This document shows, piece after piece, positions 54,961 to 64,000 of a stretch of DNA of 64,000 nucleotides. Numbering within the stretch: position 1 is the stretch's first letter; the number at the start of each line of letters is the position of its first letter. Source of the DNA: Triglochin maritima (taxonomy: Eukaryota; Streptophyta; Magnoliopsida; Alismatales; Juncaginaceae). The position numbers were made by a program, and so were the translations under genes. The notes beneath the pieces were generated by a model. The model was given only the letters and a program-made list of their open reading frames with translations. It searched no databases and was not told the origin of the DNA. The DNA lies in assembly GCA_963682175.1 (NCBI GenBank), contig OY821772.1, positions 18,654,743 to 18,718,742 on the forward strand, given 5' to 3'.

Positions 54961-55632
54961 CTCTTAATTGGCAAAATGTCACTTCATGGTGAAGCGAGGG
55001 ATTGTACATGGACATGTGGTCTCAAGTAGGGGAATTGAGGTCGTTCTCGCCAAAGTGGGTTTTATACATAATCTCCCACCGTCACGTAATGTGAGGGATA
55101 TCCACACTTGGGGCATGCTAGATTCTATCGGCAGTTCATTCGAGATTTTAGCAAAATTGCTCAACCTCTCACCGCCTTGTTGGCTAAGGATGCCATTTTT
55201 GAGTTCACATCGGATTGCCACCATGCTTTTTTGACCCTGAAGAAAGAGTTGACTTCCAGTCCCATAATTAAGGCACCGATGTGGATTGAACCCCTCGAAT
55301 TGATGTGTGATGCATCTGACTTCACTGTGGGAGCAGTACTTGGGAAACGATTGGAAAATTTTCCTCATGTGATCTACTATCCAAGTATAACACTCAATGA
55401 TGCCCAATTGAACTACACTGTGACCAAGAAAGAATTCTTATCGATCATATTTACTTTGGAGAAATTCCAGTCACCCTTGATTGGCTCCCACGTGATTATC
55501 TATTCTAATCACACAACCATTAAGCACCTCATGGCGAAGAAAGATGCAAAATCTCGACTCCTTAGATGGATCTTGTTGTTACAAGAATTTGATCTCGAGA
55601 TTTGGGACAAAAAATGTGTAAAAATGTTGTAG
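54961..55632 (+). pseudogene. pol: RNase H domain, element 6
   Basis: Open from 55108 ([20 protein letters not shown]). The first catalytic region [13 protein letters not shown] and the E of KKEFLS are kept, but the third is [10 protein letters not shown], where family members have Y-T-D-H; the aspartate is asparagine. RNase H removes the RNA template during cDNA synthesis. The tether FDLEIWDKK closes the domain. The frame stops at 55632. Confidence 0.75.
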
Positions 55633-56382
55633 CAGACCACCTATCTTGTCTTGAGATGACCAACCCACGGGATCAAATTATTAATGACAAATTTACTGAC
55701 TAGCAATTGTTTACGATCAAAGATAACCCTTGGTTGACCGACATCGTGAACTACTTTGTGACCAAGCAACTTCCTATGGGTTGGTCAAAATCTGACCAAA
55801 CCAAATTTAAATCTTATGTCAGATTCTTTCACTGGGATGACCCCTACCTATTCAAATACTACTCTGACCAAATTTTCAGGTGGTGCATCCCAAAAAAACA
55901 AGTTCGGAAGTGTGCTCTAATTTTGCCACTCTGAGGCATGTGGAGGACACTTCGGAGCAAAGAATACTGCCACCAAGGTGCTCCAATCTGGATTTTACTG
56001 GCATTCACTTTTCAAAGATGCTTACAAATTTTGTAAGCAATGTGATAGGTGCCACCGTCTTGCCAGGATTAGTCAACGTGATATGATGGCTCTGCAAAAT
56101 GTCCTTGTTGTCGACATCTTCGATGTGTGCGGCATCAACTTTATGGGTCCTTTCCCAAATTCGTTTGGGAATGTTTACATTCTGGTTGTCGTTGACTATG
56201 TGTCTAAGTGGGTAGAGGCTATCCCCACAAAGACATATGACAACAAGGTGGTCACCAAATTCTTAAAGGACATTTTTGCACGATTTGGTACTCCTCGTAC
56301 CATAATCAGCGATAGAGGTACCCACTTCTGCAATCGCTCCTTTGGCATGTTTACCTACCGTTCCACAATAGAGGTACCATAA
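55633..56382 (+). pseudogene. pol: Integrase, element 6 (truncated)
   Basis: Frames 55707-55934 (NPWLTDIVNYFVTKQLP) and 55978-56382 form the integrase N-terminus and core. The zinc-binding end reads CKQCDRCHR. The first catalytic aspartate is asparagine ([11 protein letters not shown] where relatives have GIDFMGPFP); the second is kept ([11 protein letters not shown]). After 56345 a short duplicated stretch (AGAGGTACC...ATAATCAGCGATAGA) marks a deletion that removes the catalytic glutamate and the rest of the core. Confidence 0.75.
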
Positions 56383-56562
56383 TCAGCGATAGATGCACCT
56401 CATGGAGCGGTTTAAATTCTTAACCAAGTGAATGGGGATGTGTTCAAAGTTAATGGACAACGCCTCAAACCATACTTGGAGGGGGCACCAGTTGAAGTCG
56501 AGGAGGTCATGTTCCTTCATGAACCTCTCTCACACTCAATCATTCATGTTCCTACGTGAATG
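56383..56562 (+). pseudogene. pol: C-terminal end of pol, element 6
   Basis: Reads GDVFKVNGQRLKPYLEGAPV and EVEEVMFLHEPLS, then a stop. The FKVNGQRLKPYL motif is the usual end of the Athila-type pol polyprotein, so the integrase deletion is internal and the 3' end is preserved. Confidence 0.65.
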
Positions 56563-56960
56563 ATTGAGATTTCATGTTTGCACATAACTATATTTGAAAA
56601 AAAAGAAAAAAAGAGAAGAAGAGAAAAACAATGAGAAAGACTTCAGAAGTGAGCATTGATTGTTGTGGGTCCCAACCCTTGTGTATTTAGGCTCCATTTC
56701 TTTCACGTATTTGTGCCCCGACTTAAGTATTTCACAGGTTTTGAGGGGAATTCAGGTTTCTGCCATCAAAATAACCATGAAGTCCCTTTGTGCCTCACGT
56801 TGGTGAGATCTTTTCTTTTTCATGCATAAATACATGTACTATCATGCTCACATTCATTGAGGACAAACCATGAAATAAGTGTGGGGGGTGTTTTACATGT
56901 GTACATAGTCGAGTCTTTATCCTTTTGTTTTGCTTTCTTTTGTTTGTATTGATAGGGTCA
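56563..56960 (+). other. Start of 3' non-coding region, element 6
   Basis: A-rich tract (56597-56631), then sequence like 6720-7010, with the polypurine-like tract at 56875-56890. It shows that the type A/B 3' region was inherited from a pol-carrying ancestor. Cut at 56961 by an LTR. Confidence 0.7.
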
Positions 56961-58159
56961 TGTTTGATCATTTTAATAAAGCAAATACACGGCCGCGTTG
57001 AAGCGGTGTCAAATACGGGTCAATCCACAGGGAGGTGTGTCGACTCTGGTTCTTCAGAAATCAAGTAGAAAAAAAAGGTGAGAAGAGATATGATTATGCC
57101 AACCTAAGATACACTAAACTAGAAACTAACAAAGGAGAAAGATGAAAGCACAAGACTACTAAAAGTAAGATAAACAACTAACAAAACGAAGATGGAATTC
57201 AGTAAGGAAAACCCCTAAGGGGTGGAGTGTGTGCACACATGTAATAAGATGGTGAATAATGCATTCAATAGGCACAAATGTAGGTAGTTTTTACATGTAT
57301 AGGAAGTGTCTAAAGGTTATGGCAAAACCTATCAATCCATTCACTAACCTAGTTGATTAACATTCACATACACAAGTTGGCAATTAAACTAAGCAAACAA
57401 GAAATATTAAAGAAACTAAATGAAATGAAACTAAACTAAAGAATCATGCAATAATTAAAACACAAGACAATATTAAAAGAAACTCAAAAAATTATTTTAT
57501 TAACATGACTCACATTGCAAGTGGCATTCTTCTCCACCTTGAGTTTTTGCTTCAAGGGTTTTACTCCAAGTAGAGAGAATGTCACCAAGCAATGGGTGAA
57601 TACAAATGAGAAGGAAGAGTTCTACTTATAGGCATGAAAAAAAGGTAACGGGGGACAATCCCCCTGTATGGGACTAATGAAACCTTCCGAGAATCCACAT
57701 AAACACATAACCCATGTTCTGGAGAAACCGGGTCGGATTCGGAGACAAACGGACCGCTAATTGGCGGTCCAAGACCGCGAATTGACGGTCACTTTTTCCC
57801 GGATACGACCCATTTTCGGATATGTTCTTAAGTTCTTCAATTCTTCACATGGGGTGCACTCGGTTTGGTTATTGGAGTGTCGGCCCGAATATAATTGCCA
57901 AAATTCTCCTCATGATGGTGTGGAGTTTCTTGATTTTCACATTGGCCCTTCGATTTTATATTCGGGTCCCTCTATTGTGCATCTTAGTCCATAAGTCTTA
58001 CAACTTAGTCATTTTTCTTGCTTTTAGGTCCTTTTATGCCTCTTCTCCTCAATCCTATTTATTTCCTGAAACTCAAACATAAAACTCATTACGGAGCATT
58101 GTTTAGGTTCAAGATAATGGATATAGGACAGAAATGAATGCATGAAATGATGTCAATCA
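56961..58159 (-). repeat. 3' LTR of element 7 (minus strand)
   Basis: Plus-strand coordinates start TGTTTGATCATTTT and end ATGTCAATCA. On the minus strand it begins TGATTGACATC like the others, has a palindrome pair (57750-57791) and a TATA-like CCTATAAG near 57622-57631. It is about 350 bp shorter than the LTRs of elements 1 and 2. Confidence 0.8.
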
Positions 58160-58176
58160 AATATCCCCAAACCTAA
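58160..58176 (-). promoter_or_regulatory. Polypurine tract, element 7
   Basis: Reads GTTTGGGGATATT on the minus strand, adjoining the LTR. Confidence 0.7.
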
Positions 58177-59170
58177 CTTTTTCTAGTCCCGAGCAAAACA
58201 AAGAAAGGAAAAAGCATACGGAAAACATGGAAAATCTAACTCACTTTCGTAGGAATCACGGTTCCACTTAGCACGTGCAACAAACCGTTAAACCTCCTTG
58301 TCGTTAAGGAGGAGGAGTGTTGTCTCCTGAGGGTTTTCAGCAGATATACCCACAAAATCCCAACATTGATGCATTATTCATTTAGAAACTCAAGTCGATG
58401 GACTCATTTTTGTCGATCATTGGACACGGTAATCCTACGGGCCGACTCTATATATGTATCCAGTCAACATACCTAGCCTAATGAACCATTCGTGCAAGTT
58501 AATTAAGAACTTAAGTGAAAGACATGGACAACCTCAACATCCTCAAGTAATACAAAGTGTAAAGTCCATTAAGGTTCTTATTTGCATTACCTTTTTTTCT
58601 TTTTGTTTCTTTTCTTCTTCTTTTTTTCTTTTTTCTTACTAGTTGGAGTGTAATTCTCCCAGGTTCAGGTTTGATGCATCATTGTCTATGCGGACTTACA
58701 CTATCACGTACACCTTTCCCCACATCTCCACATAGGGCAATCCCTACGAACCGTGTAACGGGAGTTCGATCGGGGCATCCCAAGTCAGATGACTCGAAAG
58801 CACCATGCACAAAGTCCCCTCAGACTTAATTTCCTAAGTGATAGGAGTCGTGCGAGAAGTGAGAACACCTACTCACTTATTTCTTATCTACACAAAACCC
58901 CTACACTTAATGTATCACAACAAGATATAAATGATCCTTGACTACAACAAACTTCCTTATATTAACAGACACGAATTATTAACTCACTAGGTTCAGGGTG
59001 GACTTCTTTAAATGTTTGAGTACTGAAACCCTATGATTACTCACCCATCGAGGGAAAACCAGGGTGCATCCTAACGACTCGATAGGACCTACAGCCGGTA
59101 TACAAGATATCCTAATGCATCAAGTTCAAGATAATTTTGGGAACTTCTTTTTACTTTGCCTCTCAACGGT
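58177..59170 (-). other. 3' non-coding region of element 7 (truncated)
   Basis: Inverted conserved block (compare 7210-8190). It ends at CTCAACGGTTT, where it joins a plus-strand LTR; the rest of element 7 is gone. The small frame 58454-58642 is not a gene. Confidence 0.7.
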
Positions 59171-60059
59171 TTGCCTTTTTCCATGGCTATAAATAGAACT
59201 CTTCACCTTCCATTGTAATCACTCCATATTTTAAGTGGCTATTCTTCCTACTAGAAGTGAGGCCTTGAAGCACACACTAAAGTAGGAGGATGCTACTTTT
59301 AATGTGAGTCATTTTAATACAAGTTTTCTTTATTATGTTGTTTGTTTTATGTTTCTTGTTTTGCTTTGCTTAATCTCATTTCATTAATTTTATTAGCTTA
59401 GTTAATATGCTTTCTTTGTTTAGTTTAATAATTAGTGTAATGTTTACTGAGTAGTTCCATCCCCTTTGGGGGGTGGAGTAGATGTACATACATGCATTAG
59501 AGAATGGGATGAATGCTTTAATTTCAATGTGTTGATTAAACATGAATGTATGCTTGCTTGTTTAGGATAGAATTTATAACTTGATGAGTTTTGCCACAAT
59601 GATTAGACACCTCTCATGCTTGTTTAGGTTCTGAAATAAACAACTTGTATATGTAAATGTTAATCAACTAGGTTGGTGAATAGATTGATAGGTTTTTCCA
59701 TAACATTTAGACACTTCCTATGCATGATAACACCACCTTCATTTGTTCTTAAAGAATGTGTTCAACACCCACCTCTTTGCATGTGTGCACTCACTCCACC
59801 CCTTAGGGTTTTCCCATTTCTGTATTCCAGCATTCTTCCTTTGTTCTTAGCTTAGTTATTATTTCATTGTTTGGTTCTTCCTTTCGCATTTCCTACTTCT
59901 TAGCGTAGTATAGAGTAGAGTAGCGTAAACATCTTTCTCCCCTATTTTTGCCACTTGATTTTGTACAAGCAAGAGGCTACTCACCTCCCTGAGGACGACC
60001 CGTACTTGCCACCGCTTCATCACGGTCGTGCACTTGCGGTTTAATTAAAACGTTCAACA
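59171..60059 (+). repeat. 5' LTR of element 8 (5' half missing)
   Basis: Starts at TTGCCTTTTTCCATGGC just before the TATA box (59188-59195), so the whole U3 including the palindromes is lost, and ends ACGTTCAACA. The junction with element 7 shares TTG. Confidence 0.8.
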
Positions 60060-60065
60060 AGTTTT

Positions 60066-60083
60066 TGGCGTCGTTGCCGGGGA
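60066..60083 (+). promoter_or_regulatory. Primer-binding site (tRNA-Asp type), element 8
   Basis: TGGCGTCGTTGCCGGGGA: one difference from the expected complement. Confidence 0.85.
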
Positions 60084-61287
60084 AGGTGCCAGTCCAGACT
60101 CTTGTTTGGACGATTCGAGTGGATTTAATTTGTGTTGTGTAGTTTGTCCTTGTTTCAGGAGACTTGGAGTCATCAGGAGTAACGCCTGGAGAAGTTTTGA
60201 GTGAATCGGAGCATTTAAGACCGCCAATCAGCGGCTTGAGACCGCCAATTGGTGGTCTGGTAAGCTCGGTTTTGTCTTGTATTTCTTTGGTTGGTTTACA
60301 TAATTGATGTAGTGATCTGGGATTTAATTTGGCATGTTTTGACTTATATTTTGTTCCCAGATCCATAATCAACCTCCTTTAAGCAACTTGGACCCTAAAA
60401 CTCAAAGCAAAAGATTAGGCATTCTTGTTGTTTAGGTCATGCATCATGTATGTGACTTAGGCATTTAGATTGTCTTTTATCTTAGCTTTATTTTCTGTTG
60501 CTGAGAGCTGGCGTGAGGTACGCACCTTCTACTCTCATTCATGCATTTCGTATGAACATGCATTAGTTGTAGGAAGTGCATTGAAACAAGTGTGAGTTGA
60601 GCGTTTTGTTTGGAGAGTTGATTGCTAGATTAGGACTCCAAAACGCTACTAAGGAGTGGCTGTACCATAAAAGATAAGGTGGGGGATTTCATCACCCTTT
60701 CCTTCGCCCCAAAAACCACACTAATCAAGAGCCTAATTTTAAAATCAAGTAGACATTGGCCCTAAGGATTTCGGGCGCATTAGGAGAGTGATCCGGTTCC
60801 GACCGTCATGACCTGATCAGCGTTGCCCACTTTGTCGATAGTAGGAGAGACGAGATCCCCGGATCTTGGTTCACTTGCTGGGCTTTGTGGTCCTCGTTGT
60901 AGGGAGGTGAGGCGTGTTGAGGTCGTGTGACCTCGCTGTTAGGCGTCGTCTAGCTGTAAGGACCTATAGCAACCTTAGGATTGCTTGAGCCTTGTTTGCT
61001 TGTGTGCTTCTACCTGTATCCATCCGCCGTAGCATAAGGACTTCTTCCGTTCTCTCCTGAGTCATTCTTGCTCTCCTGTGTTCCCCAGTCTTCTCTTCTA
61101 CGTACATTCTTTGTTTGAAAAAAAAAGAAAAAAAAAGAAAAGGAGTTTTGGTGTGTGTGCACCTTTGTGCATGCTTTCGTGGACACGAGACGAGAGTGGT
61201 CGTTTGACGAGGATCGTTGTCAATCCGGCTTCGGTCATCGATTTCTCGACACCTCCCTCCTCTCGTGTCGCACGTAGTTCGGGTCCA
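60084..61287 (+). other. 5' leader of element 8
   Basis: Palindrome pair at 60220-60258, running into TCTGGTAAGC (splice-donor-like), GATAAGGTGGGGGATTTCATC near 60676, and an A-rich tract near 61118-61142. The frame is open from 61078 in phase with gag. Confidence 0.7.
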
Positions 61288-61875
61288 ATGGCTGCTAATT
61301 TTCGTGAGGAGGAGCAGTTGCTGGACCCACCTGCTCCACCAGTGCTTCCAGTTGTCGTTCCCATACCTCTTCGTGATCGATGCTACCCGAGCCGTACAGC
61401 TCTACCCTCATGCATCGTATTACCAGAGGCTAATGGGAACCATTTTGAGGTTAAGCCTCAATTCATTTCCATCCTCCCTCATTTCACTGGGAAAGGTGAC
61501 CCCTATATCTTTCTCAGGGAATTTGAGGAGGTCTGTGCTATGTTCAAGCTGCAACAACTTAGCACAGACTCCATCCATCTTAGGCTCGTTCCTTTTGCAC
61601 TAAAGGATGACGCCAAGAAGTGGTTGTACAGCAACCAGGTGAATTCCTTTAGGACTTGGGATGAGTTTCAATCTGCATTCCTCAAGAAGTATTTTCCTAA
61701 TCATCGGACTCAAAAATTGAGGAACGAAATCAATTCGTTCTATCAACATGAGACCGAACCATTTCATGCATATCTAGAGAGGTTCAAAGAGCTACTATCC
61801 TCGTGCCCTCACCATGGCATTGAGTTGTGGCATCGTTTACGAAGGTCTTCACATCCCGTCAAGAACGCTCCTTGA
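61288..61875 (+). pseudogene. gag: Type A gag N-terminal part, element 8
   Basis: ATG 61288 (MAANFREEEQLLDPP) chosen because it is conserved in all type A copies. The capsid core spans about 61470-61830 (TWDEFQSAFLKKYFPNHR, CPHHGIELWH). An 11-nt deletion at about 61834 (relative to element 4) shifts the frame, and this reading ends at a stop at 61875. No other break is seen in this part. Confidence 0.8.
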
Positions 61876-64000
61876 GTCCATGTGTCAAGGAGAGTTCTTG
61901 GGAAAGGATGGAAGGGAGGCATGGGCCTTCCTAGAAGACCTCACTGAGAAAACCATGCAATGGGAGAGTGTGAGGGAACCACCTGCATCATCTAGCATAG
62001 GAGCAAGGATCGCGAATGCAAACTCGACTAGATCGGGTGCCGCATTTGTTGTCGATACCACTACGGCCACCGAGGCGCGCATGGCAGCCTTAATGCGTCG
62101 TATGGATTCGATTGAGCTCCAAAACCAACATGGTGCACCTCACATGTCCACATCTGGTCCAGTTCCCTGTCATTCATGTGGTAGGATAGGTCATGTAGAA
62201 AGCGAGTGTGAGTCCATTCCTCCTGAGATGGAGCGTGTCAACGCCATCTATGATAGAGCCAGGAATTACCCATACTCGTCATCGTATAATCCTGGATGGA
62301 GGAACCACCCCAATGTTTTGTGGAACCAAACTAATGCCCCGGGTGGTCCTTCAAACTCCTCTAGACCACATTACCAATCACATCAACCTCCCATGCATGC
62401 ACATTCCTATCAGCCACCCCAAGCGCAAACCACCAACCAAAAGGGTTTGCCAAATTCCAATAATATGAAAACCCGATACAATTCGCTTGAGACCTTGACT
62501 CGTGGACTTGAAAACTCAATGAAAAATTTTATGTCAAGTACGAGTCAAGTTCTCACTTCCAATCAGCAGACCATCAAATCTCTAGAGCTTCAGATGGGCC
62601 AATTGGCTCAGTCTGTCCATGAAAGAGAGAGAGGGTCTTTTCCTAGCCAGCCTGAGGCTAACCCCCGTGTGTACCAGCAACAACACATACAAAATGAGAA
62701 TGTGGTACCTCGGGGGAGGCAAGTGAACCATGTGGAGGAACCTGTTCACCATGTCAATGCCATTGTTACCTTAAGAAATGGAAAACAGGTTGACAATCAC
62801 ATTTCCTTGCCACACCCACCACCATCTATGCAGCCCCTCAGTGGGAATGGTGGTGAAGAAAAGGCTGAGGGTGAGGGTAATACACCAAGGCTTCCTTCTC
62901 AGGCACCGCAGAAAACCTACCTGCCAAAAGGTCCCTATCCAAGTAGGTTAACCAAAAAGCAAAGTGGCAACATGGACAAGATATTAGAGGTATTTAAGCA
63001 AGTAAAGGTTAACATCCCCTTGTTGGATGTCATCCAACAAATACCTCAATATGCCAAAGTGTTGAAGGATCTCTGCACAACAAAGAGGAAGACCAATGTT
63101 CCTAAGAAAGCATTCTTGGCTGCAAATATCAGCTCACTTTTGTCCAATCCTACCTACACAAAATACAAGGACCCTGGGTGTCCTACTATTCAGTGTACGA
63201 TTGGGGACACTAGAATGAGCAATGTTTTGCTTGATTTAGGATCAGCGATCAACCTCCTCCCATTCTCTGTTTACCAACAGTTGAACTTGGGAGAATTGAA
63301 AGTAACTAAGATCACCCTCCAATTGGCGGATAGATCCATTCGTATTCCCATGGGGATTATCGAGGACGTGCTTATCAAAGTTGGAGATTTTATATTTCCA
63401 GTCGATTTTGTTGTCCTCGATACCAATCATGTTGCGAACGCCCACTCTCAAATACCTTTGATTTTGGGTATACCATTTCTGGCCACCTACAATGCCTTGA
63501 TTAATTGTAGAAATGGTCTCATGAAGCTCTCATTCGGTAACATGAGTGCCGAGTTTCATGTGTTCAACTCTGGTAAGCAACAGGAACCCATGGATGATCC
63601 TTTAAATCTAAATCTCATCTGCCAATTGGAGAAAGCACCACAAAATCAACAAACACCCCTAACCCCAATGCAACCCGTTGAGAATGTTCGTGGGCCCAGC
63701 GAAAACTCATTGCCTGTCTTCGCAATACAACAAAGTGAGCTGGCCTCGAACATGAATGTCCAAAGGGAGTGTTCGTTGCATGATTCAGTTGAGAGTACTA
63801 GTGAGAGTGAGACACCTCATCATATGCCTATACCAGAAGGTGTCTCTAGCTCATGTCCCATGGCCATTGAGCCATTTGAGCTTCATTTTGACTCCAACAA
63901 GGACCCACCTATGACCGAGCTTATGCTTGATGATCTAAATGATGGTGGGAGGTCCTTGTTGGATGACTTGGGGAGAAGCCCCATTCTTAGTGATGCAAGT
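61836..64000 (+). pseudogene. gag-pro: Gag zinc knuckle, protease and GWRV-ORF start, element 8 (one open frame)
   Basis: After the frameshift one frame stays open to the window edge, over 700 codons. In order: C-terminal capsid (TLLESMCQGEF), zinc knuckle CHSCGRIGHVESEC (62167-62208), SYNPGWRNHP, a Gln/Pro-rich stretch, linker NIPLLDVIQQIPQYAKVL, protease with LLDLGSAINLLPF (near 63227-63265) and ILGIPFLATYNALINC (near 63461-63508; relatives have ILGRPFLA, so Arg is Ile), and PMAIEPFELHFDSNKDPP near 63860. It proves that gag, protease and the C-terminal domain were one polyprotein. The Arg-to-Ile change may weaken the protease. Confidence 0.8.

Larger units (their letters stand above)
49905..56960 (+). 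mobile_element. Element 6: degenerate full-pol Athila/Tat-like retrotransposon
   Basis: Gag, protease, RT, RNase H and integrase occur in the usual Ty3/gypsy order, all decayed, with the 5' LTR, primer site and gag start missing. A hAT transposon (51153-53103) sits between zinc knuckle and protease. The 3' end is cut by a minus-strand LTR at 56961. It is related to, but distinct from, the type A elements (gag similarity only moderate) and is the only pol source in the window. Confidence 0.8.
59171..64000 (+). mobile_element. Element 8: type A retrotransposon, runs off the window
   Basis: 5' LTR (front half missing), primer site, leader, gag, protease and the start of the C-terminal ORF. It is the least decayed type A copy, with one frameshift seen in about 2.7 kb of coding DNA. 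The right part lies outside the window. Confidence 0.85.

Noticed and set aside
56956..56960. GGTCA as TSD of element 7
   Set aside because: The other end of element 7 is deleted, so the duplication cannot be tested.

Overview
The window is repeat-derived DNA from a flowering plant with a large, transposon-rich genome. The clues are plant-type Ty3/gypsy retrotransposons whose primer-binding sites match the 3' end of plant tRNA-Asp (Athila/Tat-like), a plant hAT transposase, a CACTA-associated DUF4216 relic and a DUF1985-like relic. I found no intact host gene, no rRNA or tRNA gene and no CRISPR array. Nearly every reading frame belongs to a mobile element, and almost all are broken.

Layout, left to right. 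1-2572: 3' end and 3' LTR of element 1, apparently nested in the 5' LTR of element 2. 2573-9751: element 2 (type B, plus). 9757-9942: tip of an inverted LTR. 10.1-11.7 kb: GTCGAC-rich repeats and anonymous DNA. 11785-13549: a solo LTR with a perfect TSD inside a CACTA (DUF4216) frame. 13.7-18.7 kb: a degenerate DNA-transposon region with arrays of TTTAAAGGACA in both orientations and broken minus-strand coding segments (DUF1985-like, coiled coil, Lys/Glu-rich). 18696-35930: element 5 (type B, minus), split by element 3 (type A, plus, 22641-32752, exact TSD GTTTC). Element 3 has three LTRs. 36-42.25 kb: dispersed repeats, minisatellites, and element 9, whose LTR is packed with GGTCGACC palindromes and whose ORF1 is decayed. 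42254-49234: element 4 (type A, 5'-truncated). 49235-49904: an inverted gag fragment. 49905-56960: element 6, the only copy with protease, RT, RNase H and integrase, interrupted by a hAT element (51153-53103, 8-bp TSD). 56961-59170: 3' end of element 7 (minus). 59171-64000: element 8 (type A, plus), the least damaged gag-protease copy, running off the window.

How the parts relate. Type A elements (3, 4, 8) encode capsid, zinc knuckle and protease but no polymerase; type B elements (2, 5) keep only a zinc-knuckle gag and lack capsid and protease. Both end in the same short C-terminal ORF carrying a GWRV motif, which I read as a relic of the N-terminal part of reverse transcriptase. Both keep a conserved 3' non-coding block of about 1.6 kb, two polypurine tracts about 1.24 kb apart, and a tRNA-Asp primer site; palindromes related to CCGCCAATTGGCGG were found in the LTRs of all except element 5, which I did not check. 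The simplest reading is that these were mobilised in trans by a relative of element 6, itself now dead (catalytic residues replaced in RNase H and integrase). All boundaries come from reading the sequence by eye; no database search was run.
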